Shown piece by piece: positions 23,186-31,664 of a stretch of 40,125 bases of DNA (within the stretch, counting starts at the first letter, position 1; the number at the start of each line of letters is the position of its first letter). The notes under the pieces were generated by a model. The model saw nothing but the letters and a program-made list of their open reading frames with translations. It was not told where the DNA came from and searched no databases. A program made the translations under genes and the position numbers. The stretch covers positions 1 through 40,125 of the forward strand of contig CAKSIW010000015.1 in NCBI GenBank assembly GCA_934463175.1, written 5' to 3'. The DNA comes from an uncultured Clostridia bacterium. Its GTDB lineage: Bacteria > Bacillota > Clostridia > Monoglobales > Monoglobaceae.

Positions 23186-23781
23186 AAATAATCGAAAAAA
23201 GCTATAAGTGGAGCGGCGGACTTGCGGCGAGAAATTCAACGGAATATATCATTCTGCACCACAGAGCAGGTGACGGCGATGCGGACAGCATACACCGCAG
23301 TCACATTGAAAACGGCTGGTCGGGAATCGGCTATCATTTCTATGTCCGCAAGGACGGCAGCATATACCGCGGCAGACCGCAGGAGACCGTCGGTGCGCAT
23401 TGCATCGGGCATAACATCGACTCGGTCGGCGTGTGCTTTGAGGGAAACTGGCAGACCGAAAGGAATATGCCTGCGGCACAGCTCAAGGCAGGGCGCGAGC
23501 TGGTGGGATATTTGCGGCGGATATATCCGGGGGCGCAGGTTGTGCGGCACGGCAAGTTTTTCGCAACCGCGTGTCCCGGGCAGTTTTTCCCGTTTGATGA
23601 GCTGAAGTCGGGAGGTGATGGCATGGAGCGTGAGCTGACGAGTGCAAACGACCTGACATGGGAGCTTGCACAGCGGATTGAGATTAATGATGTTGCGGCG
23701 TTCGTTGCGGCACTTGAAAAGGCAAAGCTGGAGGAAAGTCCGCTGTATTGGGGGATATATAAAATTGTCAACAAAGGCTGA
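23182..23781 (+). CDS. N-acetylmuramoyl-L-alanine amidase (endolysin)
   Basis: A 199-residue peptidoglycan amidase of the T7-lysozyme/PGRP type, cutting the bond between MurNAc and the stem peptide. Zinc ligands are visible as IILHHRA (about residue 26), VVRHGKFF and ACPG; GIGYHFYVRKDGSIYRGRP is the conserved core. Residues about 145-199 form a helical C-terminal tail without a recognised wall-binding motif. No holin gene precedes or follows it. Translation is coupled to the upstream regulator by ATGA overlap. Confidence 0.88.
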   Translation: MKIIEKSYKWSGGLAARNSTEYIILHHRAGDGDADSIHRSHIENGWSGIGYHFYVRKDGSIYRGRPQETVGAHCIGHNIDSVGVCFEGNWQTERNMPAAQLKAGRELVGYLRRIYPGAQVVRHGKFFATACPGQFFPFDELKSGGDGMERELTSANDLTWELAQRIEINDVAAFVAALEKAKLEESPLYWGIYKIVNKG

Positions 23782-23932
23782 GCTGCATTGCACCTCACGC
23801 GCCTTTTCGGGTCAGTTTTGAGATGAGCTGCACTGCACCTCACGCGCCTTTTCGGGTCAGTTTTGAGATGAACTGTGCTGCACCTCATGCGCCTTTTCGG
23901 GTCAGTCCTGAGATGAACTGTGCCGCGCGGCA
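23780..23932. repeat. 45-bp tandem repeat of the ylbJ 3-prime end
   Basis: Three 45-base units (23780-23824, 23825-23869, 23870-23914) plus a partial fourth. Unit 3 contains the ylbJ stop codon and its last codons (QFISGLTRKGA); units 1 and 2 repeat that text downstream, including a stop. The array fills the whole space between the amidase stop and ylbJ, so it marks the phage/host border. Confidence 0.95.
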
Positions 23933-25000
23933 CGCAAGAAAGAGAGCCGCGGCGCAGACCGTCATTGAGGCGAGGGCGGCGAGAAACAGCCGTGACGGCG
24001 GAAAGACGGCGGCTGTGCCGTCGGATATGCTTTCGGCAAAGGCGGTTTGGGTGATTGGAAAATATGTCAGAAGAAGGCGCGTGACTGCGAACGAGAGTGC
24101 GCCGTGCGTGAGCTTGCCGAGAATATACGGCGCGATTGAAAGTCCGTGCGGCGCAATTGTTGAGCTGACCTGAAACATGACGGAAACTCCCGAAAATGCA
24201 ATGAAAAATGACAGCAGAGGGAGGCACAGATCGGGGTCGGAGACAGCCTTTGCCGCCGCGGCAGTGCCTCCCGTGATTTCGAGAAGCGCGTGGATATACG
24301 GAGTGTACGGCGAACTCGGCAGGACTGATACGAGAACCGAGAAAATCAGAACAAAGGCACAGACCTTGAGCATTGAAAAAATTGAATTGTCAACAACACT
24401 GCCGATTGCCTCGGCGGTGTTTTTTATGCTTGGTGCGGAGGGCGGCAGGGTCGGAACAGTCCGTGTTTTTCGGCTTTTCCAAAATCTGAACAGAAGACCT
24501 GTCATGATTGCGGAGATTATGTGTGCGGCATAGAGATATTTTCCGAGCCTCGGGTCGGACAGAATGCCGCAGCCGACAACACCCATGATGAAGAGCGGGC
24601 CCGAGTTGCTGCAAAACGCGGTGAGCCGTTCCGCCTCGCCTTTTGTGCATTCGCCGCAGGAGAAAAGCTCTGCCGCACACACCGCGCCCATGGGATAGCC
24701 CGAGACAATGCCGATGACGAATGCGAGTGCGCCTGCCCCGGGAACATTGAACAGGGGGCGCATGACGGGCGACAGAAAACGGCTGCAAAGCCGCGCAAGC
24801 CCGAGCGCGGTGAACAGACCGCTGCATATGAAAAACGGAAACAGCGAGGGAATGACCGCGGTGAGGCACAGCTCCGCCGCCGCCTTGCCTGCACTCAGGC
24901 ATTTGTGGGGAAAGAGAACCATTGCTCCGCCGAGATATATGATGCACATAATGAAGAAAAGTCTTGCTGTTTTGCTGAGTATTTTTGTCAAATCAATCAC
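23885..25000 (-). CDS. ylbJ: Sporulation integral membrane protein YlbJ
   Basis: A 371-residue multi-pass membrane protein with about eight hydrophobic segments and the nucleoside-recognition (Gate)-type core. GIVSGYPMGAVCAAELFSCG and CSNSGPLFIMGVVGCGIL are hallmark segments of YlbJ, which is needed for spore development in Bacillus, where it is expressed in the mother cell. The GTG start at 25000 is likely; TTG at 24993 is an alternative. A sigma-E-like -10 is found upstream. The 3-prime end is tandemly duplicated (see 23780). Confidence 0.88.
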   Translation of the reverse strand: MIDLTKILSKTARLFFIMCIIYLGGAMVLFPHKCLSAGKAAAELCLTAVIPSLFPFFICSGLFTALGLARLCSRFLSPVMRPLFNVPGAGALAFVIGIVSGYPMGAVCAAELFSCGECTKGEAERLTAFCSNSGPLFIMGVVGCGILSDPRLGKYLYAAHIISAIMTGLLFRFWKSRKTRTVPTLPPSAPSIKNTAEAIGSVVDNSIFSMLKVCAFVLIFSVLVSVLPSSPYTPYIHALLEITGGTAAAAKAVSDPDLCLPLLSFFIAFSGVSVMFQVSSTIAPHGLSIAPYILGKLTHGALSFAVTRLLLTYFPITQTAFAESISDGTAAVFPPSRLFLAALASMTVCAAALFLACRAAQFISGLTRKGA

Positions 25001-25021
25001 CGCCTTGTATAATTTATATTC

Positions 25022-25050
25022 ATTGTATGGGGGATTTAAGCATAAAATAT
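25022..25050 (-). promoter_or_regulatory. Sigma-E-like promoter for ylbJ
   Basis: Minus-strand CATACAAT (25022-25029) equals the sporulation sigma-E -10 consensus. An AT-rich ATATATTTT lies about 14-16 bases upstream as a weak -35. Expression of ylbJ under sigma-E is established in Bacillus subtilis. The -35 match is weak. Confidence 0.5.
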
Positions 25051-25059
25051 ATTGTTGAT

Positions 25060-25407
25060 TGCGGGGGTGCTCCCCCGCAGCCCCCTTTGCGCCGTTATTC
25101 GTCTCGGTTGGATTAATTGCTCAAACACAGTATTTTACGAGCAGCGCGAACAGGGCTCCCAAAAAGCTCTGCTTTTTGGGAAAGAGGAGCAGCCAAGCTC
25201 AAAGTGATGTCCGACCGACAAGGGAGGACTAAACAAAATTGCTTGCGCTGCTCCGCTGCGCCGCACTCACAGATTAAAGCCGCAGTCAGCGGCTTTGCTG
25301 TGCTGAACCGTGCGCACAATTAAGGAAAATGAAAATGTGTGCGCACGGTTCACGGCGAAAATCCGTGTTTTTCGCAAAATCCAACTGCGCGACAAATAAC
25401 AAGGCGC
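25060..25407 (+). repeat. Palindromic unit with X module
   Basis: G-box 25060-25079 (TGCGGGGGTGCTCCCCCGCA), then unit 25089-25407 on plus. The X module at about 25138-25256 has CCCAAAAAGC-TCT-GCTTTTTGGG, closed by GAGCAGCGC/GCGCTGCTC, and is inserted at the same place as in E1. Stem II is 25305-25351. A degenerate X tail follows (about 25450-25530). The 25001-25625 gap holds nothing else recognisable besides the ylbJ promoter. Confidence 0.88.
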
Positions 25408-25625
25408 AGCGGAAAATTATAATTTGCAGACAGTCCGCAAGCTTTGCGGAAAACGAAGGTTCGGTTGGGAACAGAGCGACAGTCCGACCGAACGGGTCGA
25501 TTGGTGCAAAACCGCTTGCGCTGCGATGATGACAATAATTTGACGGCACAACAAATAAAAGGCACATGTAAGGCTTTCACTCAACCGGAGACTGCTTGTG
25601 CCGCTGACTGATGAGGTGTTTTGAT

Positions 25626-25940
25626 ATGCGTAAAAAAAAGAAAAAAACCGAGGAGGCAGCCGCGCCGCGGCGCACCGTCCGAGAGAGAGTTGCCGATAAT
25701 CTTGACGTTTCAAAGGAAATTCTGCTCAATTCCGCAAAAATCGTTCTGATCGGCAGCCGCGAGGTCACAATCGAAAACTATAACGGAATTGTTGAATATA
25801 CCGACACGTCTGTTGTTCTGGACGCAAATCCGTGCAGAATCAAAATCGGCGGCACATCACTTGAAGTCAGGACAATATCCCGTGAAATTCTGTATATCAC
25901 GGGCAGCATCGCAAAGCTGGAATTTCAGAAGGAGGCATGA
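25626..25940 (+). CDS. yqfC: Sporulation protein YqfC (YabP/YqfC family)
   Basis: A 104-residue protein: basic N-terminus (MRKKKKKTEE), then LDVSKEILLNSAKIVLIGSR and ENYNGIVEYTDTSVVLDANP, the YabP/YqfC beta-rich core. Family members act in spore formation in the mother cell. ATG at 25626 is chosen with GAGG 9 bases upstream; an upstream ATG at 25611 overlaps that site. It is followed after 3 bases by yqfD, as in most spore formers. Confidence 0.88.
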   Translation: MRKKKKKTEEAAAPRRTVRERVADNLDVSKEILLNSAKIVLIGSREVTIENYNGIVEYTDTSVVLDANPCRIKIGGTSLEVRTISREILYITGSIAKLEFQKEA

Positions 25941-25943
25941 GCC

Positions 25944-27176
25944 ATGCTCATCACGGACACCGCAAACCGCCTTCGGGGTTATGTTGTCATCACGGCAGAC
26001 GGCTTTTTTCTCGAACGGTTTCTCAATATATGCACAAGACGCGGCGTGTTTTTGTGGAATGTCCGCAGAACGGGAAACGAAAGAATCCGCGCGTGCGTGG
26101 GAATACGCGATTTTTTCCGCCTGCGCCCGATCGCGCACAAAACGCGGACGCGCGTCAGCATCTCGCGCCGCTGCGGTCTGCCGTTCCTGCTGCACCGCTA
26201 CAGACGCCGCCGCGCCGCCGCTGTCGGAATCGCTTTGTTCTGCGCAATTCTTTGGTTCTGCTCCGCACACGTTATGGGAATTGATATATGCGGCAATGAA
26301 CGCATACCCACCGAAACCGTCACATCGGCACTCCGCAGCTTCGGCGTATACCGCGGAGCGGCAATCGGAAAAATCGACCGCCGCGAGGTTCAGAACAAAA
26401 TGATGACCGAGCTTGACGACATCGCTTGGGTCGGCGTCAACATCAAGGGTTCGAGGGTGTATGTCGAGATAAAGGAGCGGCTTGCAACCGTGAGAAACAC
26501 GGACGCAAACGTGCCGTGCAACATTGTCGCGGCAAAGGACGGGATTGTGCGGCTCATGGACATCAAGGAAGGTCAGTCGGTTGCCGGTGTGGGCGATATG
26601 GTCGAGAAGGGCGATTTGCTGGTCAGCGGAGTTGTGGACTCAAACAGCGAGGGCATGCGCTATGTCCATTCATTCGGCGGCGTATATGCCGCAACAAGCT
26701 ATAAAAAGGAACGCGAATATCCGCTTGAATATACGGAAAAAATATATACGGGCAAAACCGCGAAAAGATACAGCGCGGAAATTTTCGGAAAACAAATTCC
26801 GCTCATGCCCGGAAAGGGCGTGCCGTTTGAAAACTCGGACACCGCGGAGAGTGTCCGAAACCTCCCGATTCCGAACACCGCGGTGCATTGCACGGAATAT
26901 GCGGAATATACACCCGAGAAGCGCGTGCGGAGCGTTGAACAGGCGGTCTCAGCGGGGCGCGATGAGCTGTTCGCGGAGCTGGACGGGGAAATTCCGGGCG
27001 GCGCGGAGGTGAAAAATAAAAATGTTTCGTTCCGCGTCACCGAGAGCCGCAGCGCGGCGGTTACGGTGGAATATGAGTGCATTGAGGACATTGCTTTGCA
27101 AACACCGATTGACAAAATCGAAAATATGAATTATGATATAGGTAGCGATGAAAAACAAAAGAATGAAAGGCAGTAG
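25944..27176 (+). CDS. yqfD: Sporulation protein YqfD
   Basis: A 410-residue protein with an N-terminal cytoplasmic domain (ITADGFFLERFLNICTRRGV, then SRRCGLPFLLHRYRRR), one membrane segment (about residues 90-110, GIALFCAILWFCSAHVMGI) and a large extracytoplasmic part containing a POTRA-like stretch (ERIPTETVTSALRSFGVYRG). The family is required for efficient sporulation and co-occurs with yqfC. ATG follows GGAGGCATGAGCC. PhoH follows 3 bases later. Confidence 0.9.
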   Translation: MLITDTANRLRGYVVITADGFFLERFLNICTRRGVFLWNVRRTGNERIRACVGIRDFFRLRPIAHKTRTRVSISRRCGLPFLLHRYRRRRAAAVGIALFCAILWFCSAHVMGIDICGNERIPTETVTSALRSFGVYRGAAIGKIDRREVQNKMMTELDDIAWVGVNIKGSRVYVEIKERLATVRNTDANVPCNIVAAKDGIVRLMDIKEGQSVAGVGDMVEKGDLLVSGVVDSNSEGMRYVHSFGGVYAATSYKKEREYPLEYTEKIYTGKTAKRYSAEIFGKQIPLMPGKGVPFENSDTAESVRNLPIPNTAVHCTEYAEYTPEKRVRSVEQAVSAGRDELFAELDGEIPGGAEVKNKNVSFRVTESRSAAVTVEYECIEDIALQTPIDKIENMNYDIGSDEKQKNERQ

Positions 27177-27179
27177 GCT

Positions 27180-28193
27180 ATGGAACGACATATTGAAGTT
27201 GAAAAGATGGAAACGCTGATTGCGCTGTTCGGCAGCTTTGACGAAAATATCCGCCTGATTGAAAAGAGCTTTGACGTTGCGGTCATCAACCGCGGTTCGG
27301 AAATCAAAATCGGCGGTGAGCCTGACAATGTTGACAAGGCGGTCAGGGTGATTCAGAATCTCACGGGCATGGTGAACGCGGGGCAAAACATCGGCGAGCA
27401 GGAGGTCAGGTATGTCATATCCCAGATTGAGGACGGCAACGATGAGGAGCTGGAGACACTGGGGCAGGACTGCGTGTGCATAACCTCGCGCGGAACTCCG
27501 ATACGCGCAAAAACTCTCGGACAGAAAAAGTATATTGAGGCAATTGAGAAAAATGCGATTGTTTTCGGAATCGGACCTGCCGGAACGGGCAAGACCTATC
27601 TTGCGGTTGCAATGGCGGTCAAGGCGTTCAAGAATAAGGAAGTCAACAAAATCATTCTGACCCGTCCCGCGGTTGAGGCAGGCGAGAGTCTCGGCTTTCT
27701 GCCGGGGGATATGCAGGACAAGGTTGACCCATATCTCCGTCCGCTCTATGACGCGCTGGGCGATATGTTCGGCGGTGAGGCGTTTCACAAGAACATTGAG
27801 CGCGGACTGATTGAGGTTGCGCCGCTTGCGTATATGAGAGGCCGGACGCTGGACGATGCGTTCATAATCCTTGACGAGGCGCAGAACACGACGAACGAGC
27901 AGATGAAAATGTTTCTGACAAGAATGGGGTTTTCGTCGAAAATTGTTGTCACGGGCGACATAACGCAGATTGACCTGCCGCGGGACAAGCGTTCGGGACT
28001 GAAGGACGCGGAATCGGTGCTGCGCGATGTTGAGGGAATCGAGTTCATGTATCTGAGCGAACGCGACGTTGTGCGTCATCCGCTTGTGCAGCAGATTGTT
28101 CTGGCATATGAGCGGAAGGGACGCGAGCGCGAGAGAGTATATGAAAACAAAGGAAGAGGAAAACGGGGAAATGAAAGCAGCAATACGAAATAA
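27180..28193 (+). CDS. phoH: PhoH family ATPase
   Basis: A 337-residue cytoplasmic P-loop ATPase with an N-terminal KH-like RNA-binding region (residues about 25-75), Walker A GPAGTGKTYLAVAMA (about 139-153) and Walker B AFIILDEAQNTT (about 232-243). PhoH-like proteins are implicated in RNA metabolism and are usually encoded with ybeY. In many Clostridia the HD-domain gene yqfF (pgpH) lies between phoH and ybeY; it is absent here. Confidence 0.92.
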   Translation: MERHIEVEKMETLIALFGSFDENIRLIEKSFDVAVINRGSEIKIGGEPDNVDKAVRVIQNLTGMVNAGQNIGEQEVRYVISQIEDGNDEELETLGQDCVCITSRGTPIRAKTLGQKKYIEAIEKNAIVFGIGPAGTGKTYLAVAMAVKAFKNKEVNKIILTRPAVEAGESLGFLPGDMQDKVDPYLRPLYDALGDMFGGEAFHKNIERGLIEVAPLAYMRGRTLDDAFIILDEAQNTTNEQMKMFLTRMGFSSKIVVTGDITQIDLPRDKRSGLKDAESVLRDVEGIEFMYLSERDVVRHPLVQQIVLAYERKGRERERVYENKGRGKRGNESSNTK

Positions 28194-28656
28194 TCAGAAA
28201 AAAATCAAGGTTGACAAGGAAATGCGCGACCTTGTGCGGCTTGCGATCCGCGAATCGCTTGACTGCATGGAGTTCGGGCAGGAGGTTGAGGTCAGCGTGA
28301 TGTTCACCGACAATGAGGAAATCCGCGCGCTCAACAAGCTGCACCGCGGAATCGACCGTGCAACGGACGTTTTGTCGTTTCCGCTTCTGGAATATGACGA
28401 GAACGGCGAAATATATGAGGAGTGTCTGGATTTCAACCCCAGCGGTGAGCTGATTCTGGGTGATATTGTGATTTCGCTGGAGAGAGCCGCGGAGCAGGCG
28501 GAGGAATATGGGCATTCGCTGGCGCGTGAGGTTGGATTTCTGACCGTTCATTCCATGCTGCATTTGTTCGGCTATGACCATATGACCCCCGAGGACGAGG
28601 AGGAGATGTTCGGCTATCAGAGAGAGATTCTCGAAAGAATGGGGCTGAAGAGATGA
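28171..28656 (+). CDS. ybeY: Endoribonuclease YbeY (rRNA maturation factor)
   Basis: A 161-residue zinc-dependent endoribonuclease involved in 16S rRNA 3-prime maturation and ribosome quality control. The zinc motif HSMLHLFGYDHMT is near residue 130, with GIDRATDVLSFPLLE and ELILGDIVISLERA as the family core. ATG at 28171 overlaps phoH by 23 bases; ATG at 28141 is an alternative adding ten residues. Its stop overlaps the dgkA start (ATGA). Confidence 0.92.
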   Translation: MKAAIRNNQKKIKVDKEMRDLVRLAIRESLDCMEFGQEVEVSVMFTDNEEIRALNKLHRGIDRATDVLSFPLLEYDENGEIYEECLDFNPSGELILGDIVISLERAAEQAEEYGHSLAREVGFLTVHSMLHLFGYDHMTPEDEEEMFGYQREILERMGLKR

Positions 28657-29087
28657 GAGGGCTTTTGCGGAGCTTCGGCTATGCGCTGAGAGGGATTTTC
28701 GGCGCGGTCAGGAATGAGCGGAATTTCAGGATACACACGGTCGCGGCGGTGACGGTTGCGGTCTTTGCTTGGGTGTTCGGAGTGACGGCGGCGGAGGCGG
28801 CGCGGCTTGCGCTGACGGTATGCGCGGTGATGTGTGCGGAGCTTGTGAACACGGCGGTTGAGGCGGCGGTTGACCTTGCGTGCAGGGAAAAGTGCGACGC
28901 GGCACGGCTTGCGAAGGACACGGCAGCAGGTGCGGTTCTGATTATGGCGGTCGGCGCGGTTTTGTGCGCGGTTTTCACCTTTTCGGATTGGAACGGCTGG
29001 GTCAGGGTTTTTGAGTTTGTGAGGGCTTATGCGCTTTGGATTGCGGTTTATGCAGGTGTGTGCGTGGGGTATATATTTGGACTTTAA
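28653..29087 (+). CDS. dgkA: Diacylglycerol/undecaprenol kinase family protein
   Basis: A 144-residue membrane kinase. RSFGYALRGIFGAVRNERNF followed by RIHTVAA is the amphipathic entry, and CAELVNTAVEAAVDL is the family signature. In Gram-positive bacteria the main substrate is undecaprenol, feeding cell-wall lipid carrier recycling. It has three family membrane helices plus a C-terminal fourth hydrophobic segment (YALWIAVYAGVCVGYIFGL), making it longer than the usual ~120-130 residues. Confidence 0.88.
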   Translation: MRGLLRSFGYALRGIFGAVRNERNFRIHTVAAVTVAVFAWVFGVTAAEAARLALTVCAVMCAELVNTAVEAAVDLACREKCDAARLAKDTAAGAVLIMAVGAVLCAVFTFSDWNGWVRVFEFVRAYALWIAVYAGVCVGYIFGL

Positions 29088-29094
29088 TTATGGG

Positions 29095-29402
29095 GAACTG
29101 TTTCCCATGACCCCTTTTTTCGGAGGAGGGTATCACCCCCAAGCCCCCATTATGCTTATATTATTATGTGGGGGAGTATCACTCCCCCACACCCCCTCTC
29201 TTGCGCCGATTATTGGTCATGTGTCGGATTAATTGCTCGGACAAGGGATTTTGGACGCACGTCCGAATTAAAACCGCAGTCAGCGGTTTTGTCGGACTGA
29301 AACGCACGCACATTATATGAAATTGATTGATTTGTGCGTGCGTTTCACGCCAAAAATCCGTGTCCTTCGCAAAATCCGACATCATAACCAATAACAAGGC
29401 GC
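29095..29402 (+). repeat. Palindromic unit (second allele set) before era
   Basis: A small GGGGAACTGTTTCCC box, then G-box 29167-29191 (TGTGGGGGAG...CTCCCCCACA) and unit 29203-29402. Here left TTGGTCATGTGTCGGATT pairs with right AATCCGACATCATAACCAA, GGACAAGGGATTTT with AAAATCCGTGTCC, stem I is GTCCGA/TCGGAC with ACCGC/GCGGT, and stem II (29299-29346) is the GAAACGCACGCACA allele. Confidence 0.92.
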
Positions 29403-29476
29403 ACAATAAAGATATACCTTGCAGAAAAAACGTACATATTAAAATACATAAAATAAATAAAGAGGAAGAGGAACAT

Positions 29477-30361
29477 ATGAAATCAGGATTTGCAGCAATA
29501 ACAGGGCGTCCCAATGCAGGGAAATCAACTCTGATGAACAGAATAATCGGCGAGAAGGTCGCCATTGTGTCAAACAAACCGCAGACAACAAGAACCAAAA
29601 TTCTCGGTGTTCACACCGAGGAGGACTGCCAGCTTGTTTTAATCGACACCCCCGGAATCCACAAACCGCACAACAAACTCGGCGAGAAAATGGAGAAATA
29701 TATCTACACCGCAACACGCGATATTGATGTGCTTCTCTATGTTGTGGACTGCAACCTTCACGAAAACGAATATGAAAAGGAACGCGCGGCACTCGGCGGA
29801 CTGAAAAAATCCGATGTGCCTGTGATTCTGGTTGTGAACAAGGTTGATACGCTCCCAAAGCTTCAGCTGCTCCCGATTCTGGACAGGCTCTCGGCACTCT
29901 ATGATTTTCATGATATTGTGCCGCTTTCGGCGCATACGGGCGAAAATGTTGATGTGCTGATGGAGAAAATCCGCGGCTGTCTTTCGGAAGGTCCGCAGTT
30001 CTTCCCCGATGATGTCATAACAGACCAGCCCGAACGGCAGATTGTGGCGGAGTTCATCCGCGAAAAGGCTCTCAGGCTGCTGAACAAGGAAATCCCCCAC
30101 GGCATTGCGGTTGAAATTGAAAAAATGAAACGGCGCGACAACGGAACATATGAAATCCTTGCCGCGATATACTGCGAACGTCAAAGCCATAAATCAATCA
30201 TAATCGGCAAGGGCGGCGAAAAGCTGAAACAGATCGGCAGCCGCGCAAGACAGGACATTGAACGGTTTCTGGACGCAAAGGTATATCTTGAGCTTTGGGT
30301 GAAGGTCAAGGAAAACTGGCGCAACAAAGAAGGATTTATGAACACGGTCGGTTTTGAATAA
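29477..30361 (+). CDS. era: GTPase Era
   Basis: A 294-residue ribosome assembly GTPase that binds the 3-prime end of 16S rRNA. G1 GRPNAGKST, G2 around TTRTKI, G3 DTPG, G4 NKVD and G5 SAHTGE are all present. The C-terminal KH domain carries SIIIGKGGEKLKQIGSRARQ. ATG at 29477 follows GAGGAAGAGG; sequence upstream of it is repeat-derived. Era acts with YbeY in 16S processing, consistent with the neighbourhood. Confidence 0.96.
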   Translation: MKSGFAAITGRPNAGKSTLMNRIIGEKVAIVSNKPQTTRTKILGVHTEEDCQLVLIDTPGIHKPHNKLGEKMEKYIYTATRDIDVLLYVVDCNLHENEYEKERAALGGLKKSDVPVILVVNKVDTLPKLQLLPILDRLSALYDFHDIVPLSAHTGENVDVLMEKIRGCLSEGPQFFPDDVITDQPERQIVAEFIREKALRLLNKEIPHGIAVEIEKMKRRDNGTYEILAAIYCERQSHKSIIIGKGGEKLKQIGSRARQDIERFLDAKVYLELWVKVKENWRNKEGFMNTVGFE

Positions 30362-30427
30362 TGGAATTTGAGGATAAAAGTGTCAGTATATCCGCACTCT
30401 CGGGGCTTAATACTAATAACATAGTAT

Positions 30428-30473
30428 AGGCGCACGGGAGTCGAACACAATCGGGTTCGGCTGCCGTGTGCCT
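30428..30473 (+). other. Conserved-looking RNA hairpin between era and yqzL
   Basis: Outer arms AGGCGCACGG and CCGTGTGCCT (10 pairs), then inner arms AGTCGAAC and GTTCGGCT (8 pairs), loop ACAATCGG. A smaller hairpin ATACTA/TAGTAT precedes it. No T-run follows on the plus strand, so it is not a standard terminator. Confidence 0.6.
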
Positions 30474-30495
30474 GAACAAAAAAGGGGTGCGGAAA

Positions 30496-30678
30496 ATGAC
30501 GGAAAAACAGCTGTCCGAATGGGCGGAATTTGAAAAAACAGGCAGAATTGACGCATATTTAAGATATAGAGAAAGCCGCGGCGCGGCGGCAGACGGCAAT
30601 TTCAGCCTTGAGGTCGGTGAGGAAATTGGGGTTAGTGAAAACCGCGGGAATTGTCACCAAGGTCACAAAATACGGTGA
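30496..30678 (+). CDS. yqzL: YqzL-like small protein
   Basis: A 60-residue protein. SEWAEFEKTGRIDAYLRYRE matches the short YqzL pattern (WxxFExTGxIdAYLlYKe), a protein of unknown function encoded between era and recO in many Firmicutes. The C-terminal ~20 residues overlap the recO start region in another frame and differ from the family. ATG at 30496 follows GGGGTGCGG. Confidence 0.72.
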   Translation: MTEKQLSEWAEFEKTGRIDAYLRYRESRGAAADGNFSLEVGEEIGVSENRGNCHQGHKIR

Positions 30679-31378
30679 CACAAGCCTGATTATCACCGCA
30701 ATTACAAAGGATTTCGGGAAGATTTCCGCAATTGCGGCGAGCGTCAGAACGAAAAATTCGCGAATGCGCATGGGAACTCAGCTTTTTGCATACAGCGAAA
30801 TGGTTCTGTACCGCGGAAAGAACAAAAACGGGCTGTACAGCATAAACGAAATCACGGCGGCGGAGAGCTTTTCGGGAATATGTCTGTCGCTTGACAAGCT
30901 TTCCTATGCCGCGTATTTTGCGGAGGCGGCAAGCTATGCCGCGGCGGAGGAATCACCCGACGAGGAGCTTCTGCGCCTGCTTCTGAACGTTCTGTATGCG
31001 CTTGACCGTGAGCTTCAGCCGCCCGAGAAGATTAAAACGGTGTTTGAATGGCGGCTTGCGCAGAATGCGGGATATGCGCCCATGCTTGACCGCTGCGGCT
31101 TGTGCGGCAGGGAGGATTCCCTTGCGGCACTGTCGCTTGACAATGCATATGCGGTGTGTGAGGAGTGCGCGGAAGGCACTGCGGATTCGGTGAGGCTGTC
31201 GGAGGGCATGATGAAGATTATTGACTACATATGCCGTGCGGACAGCAAAAAAATCTTTTCGTTTGACGCGGCGCAGAGCACGGTGGAATATCTCAGCCGC
31301 GTGAGCGAGATATATCTGAGCCGCCGCTTTGAGCATGAATTTGCATCGCTGGAGTTTTTGAAGAAGGTGAAGGATTAA
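30635..31378 (+). CDS. recO: DNA repair protein RecO
   Basis: A 247-residue recombination mediator that loads RecA with RecR on SSB-coated DNA. The N-terminal OB-fold begins KTAGIVTKVTKYGDTSLII. A zinc site is visible in RCGLCGREDSL with CEEC further on. GTG at 30635 is preferred because family proteins begin just before KTxGIV; TTG at 30608 or 30626 and GTG at 30617 are also possible. It overlaps the end of yqzL. Confidence 0.88.
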   Translation: MKTAGIVTKVTKYGDTSLIITAITKDFGKISAIAASVRTKNSRMRMGTQLFAYSEMVLYRGKNKNGLYSINEITAAESFSGICLSLDKLSYAAYFAEAASYAAAEESPDEELLRLLLNVLYALDRELQPPEKIKTVFEWRLAQNAGYAPMLDRCGLCGREDSLAALSLDNAYAVCEECAEGTADSVRLSEGMMKIIDYICRADSKKIFSFDAAQSTVEYLSRVSEIYLSRRFEHEFASLEFLKKVKD

Positions 31379-31383
31379 GACTA

Positions 31384-31616
31384 TTCGGGGGCATTGCCCC
31401 CGAACCCCCCTGTGCGCCGATTATTGGTCATGTGTCGGAAGTGCTTTGCTCGAACAAGGGATTTTCGGGCGCACGTCCGAATTAAAACCGCAGCCTACGG
31501 TTTTGTCGGACTGAAACGCACGCACATTATATGAAACTGATTGATTTGTGCGTGCGTTTCACGCCAAAAATCCATGTTCTTCGCAAAATCCGACATCATA
31601 ACCAATAACAAGGCGC
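31384..31616 (+). repeat. Palindromic unit (second allele set) before the QueG-like gene
   Basis: G-box 31384-31404 (TTCGGGGGCATTGCCCCCGAA), then unit 31414-31616 with stem II 31513-31560. GAACAAGGGATTTT pairs with AAAATCCATGTTC here, where the pre-era copy has GGACA/TGTCC. Confidence 0.92.
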
Positions 31617-31664
31617 AGCCTTAAAGGGTGTTTTTGCAGACAAAACGGAAAGAGGAACATTCAA

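Noticed and set aside
29029..29232. Small plus-strand protein after dgkA
   Set aside because: It begins inside dgkA in another frame and then runs through G-box repeats.
30428..30473. tRNA gene or fragment (GGTTCG-like loop)
   Set aside because: The segment folds as one hairpin; no cloverleaf, anticodon arm or acceptor stem fits.
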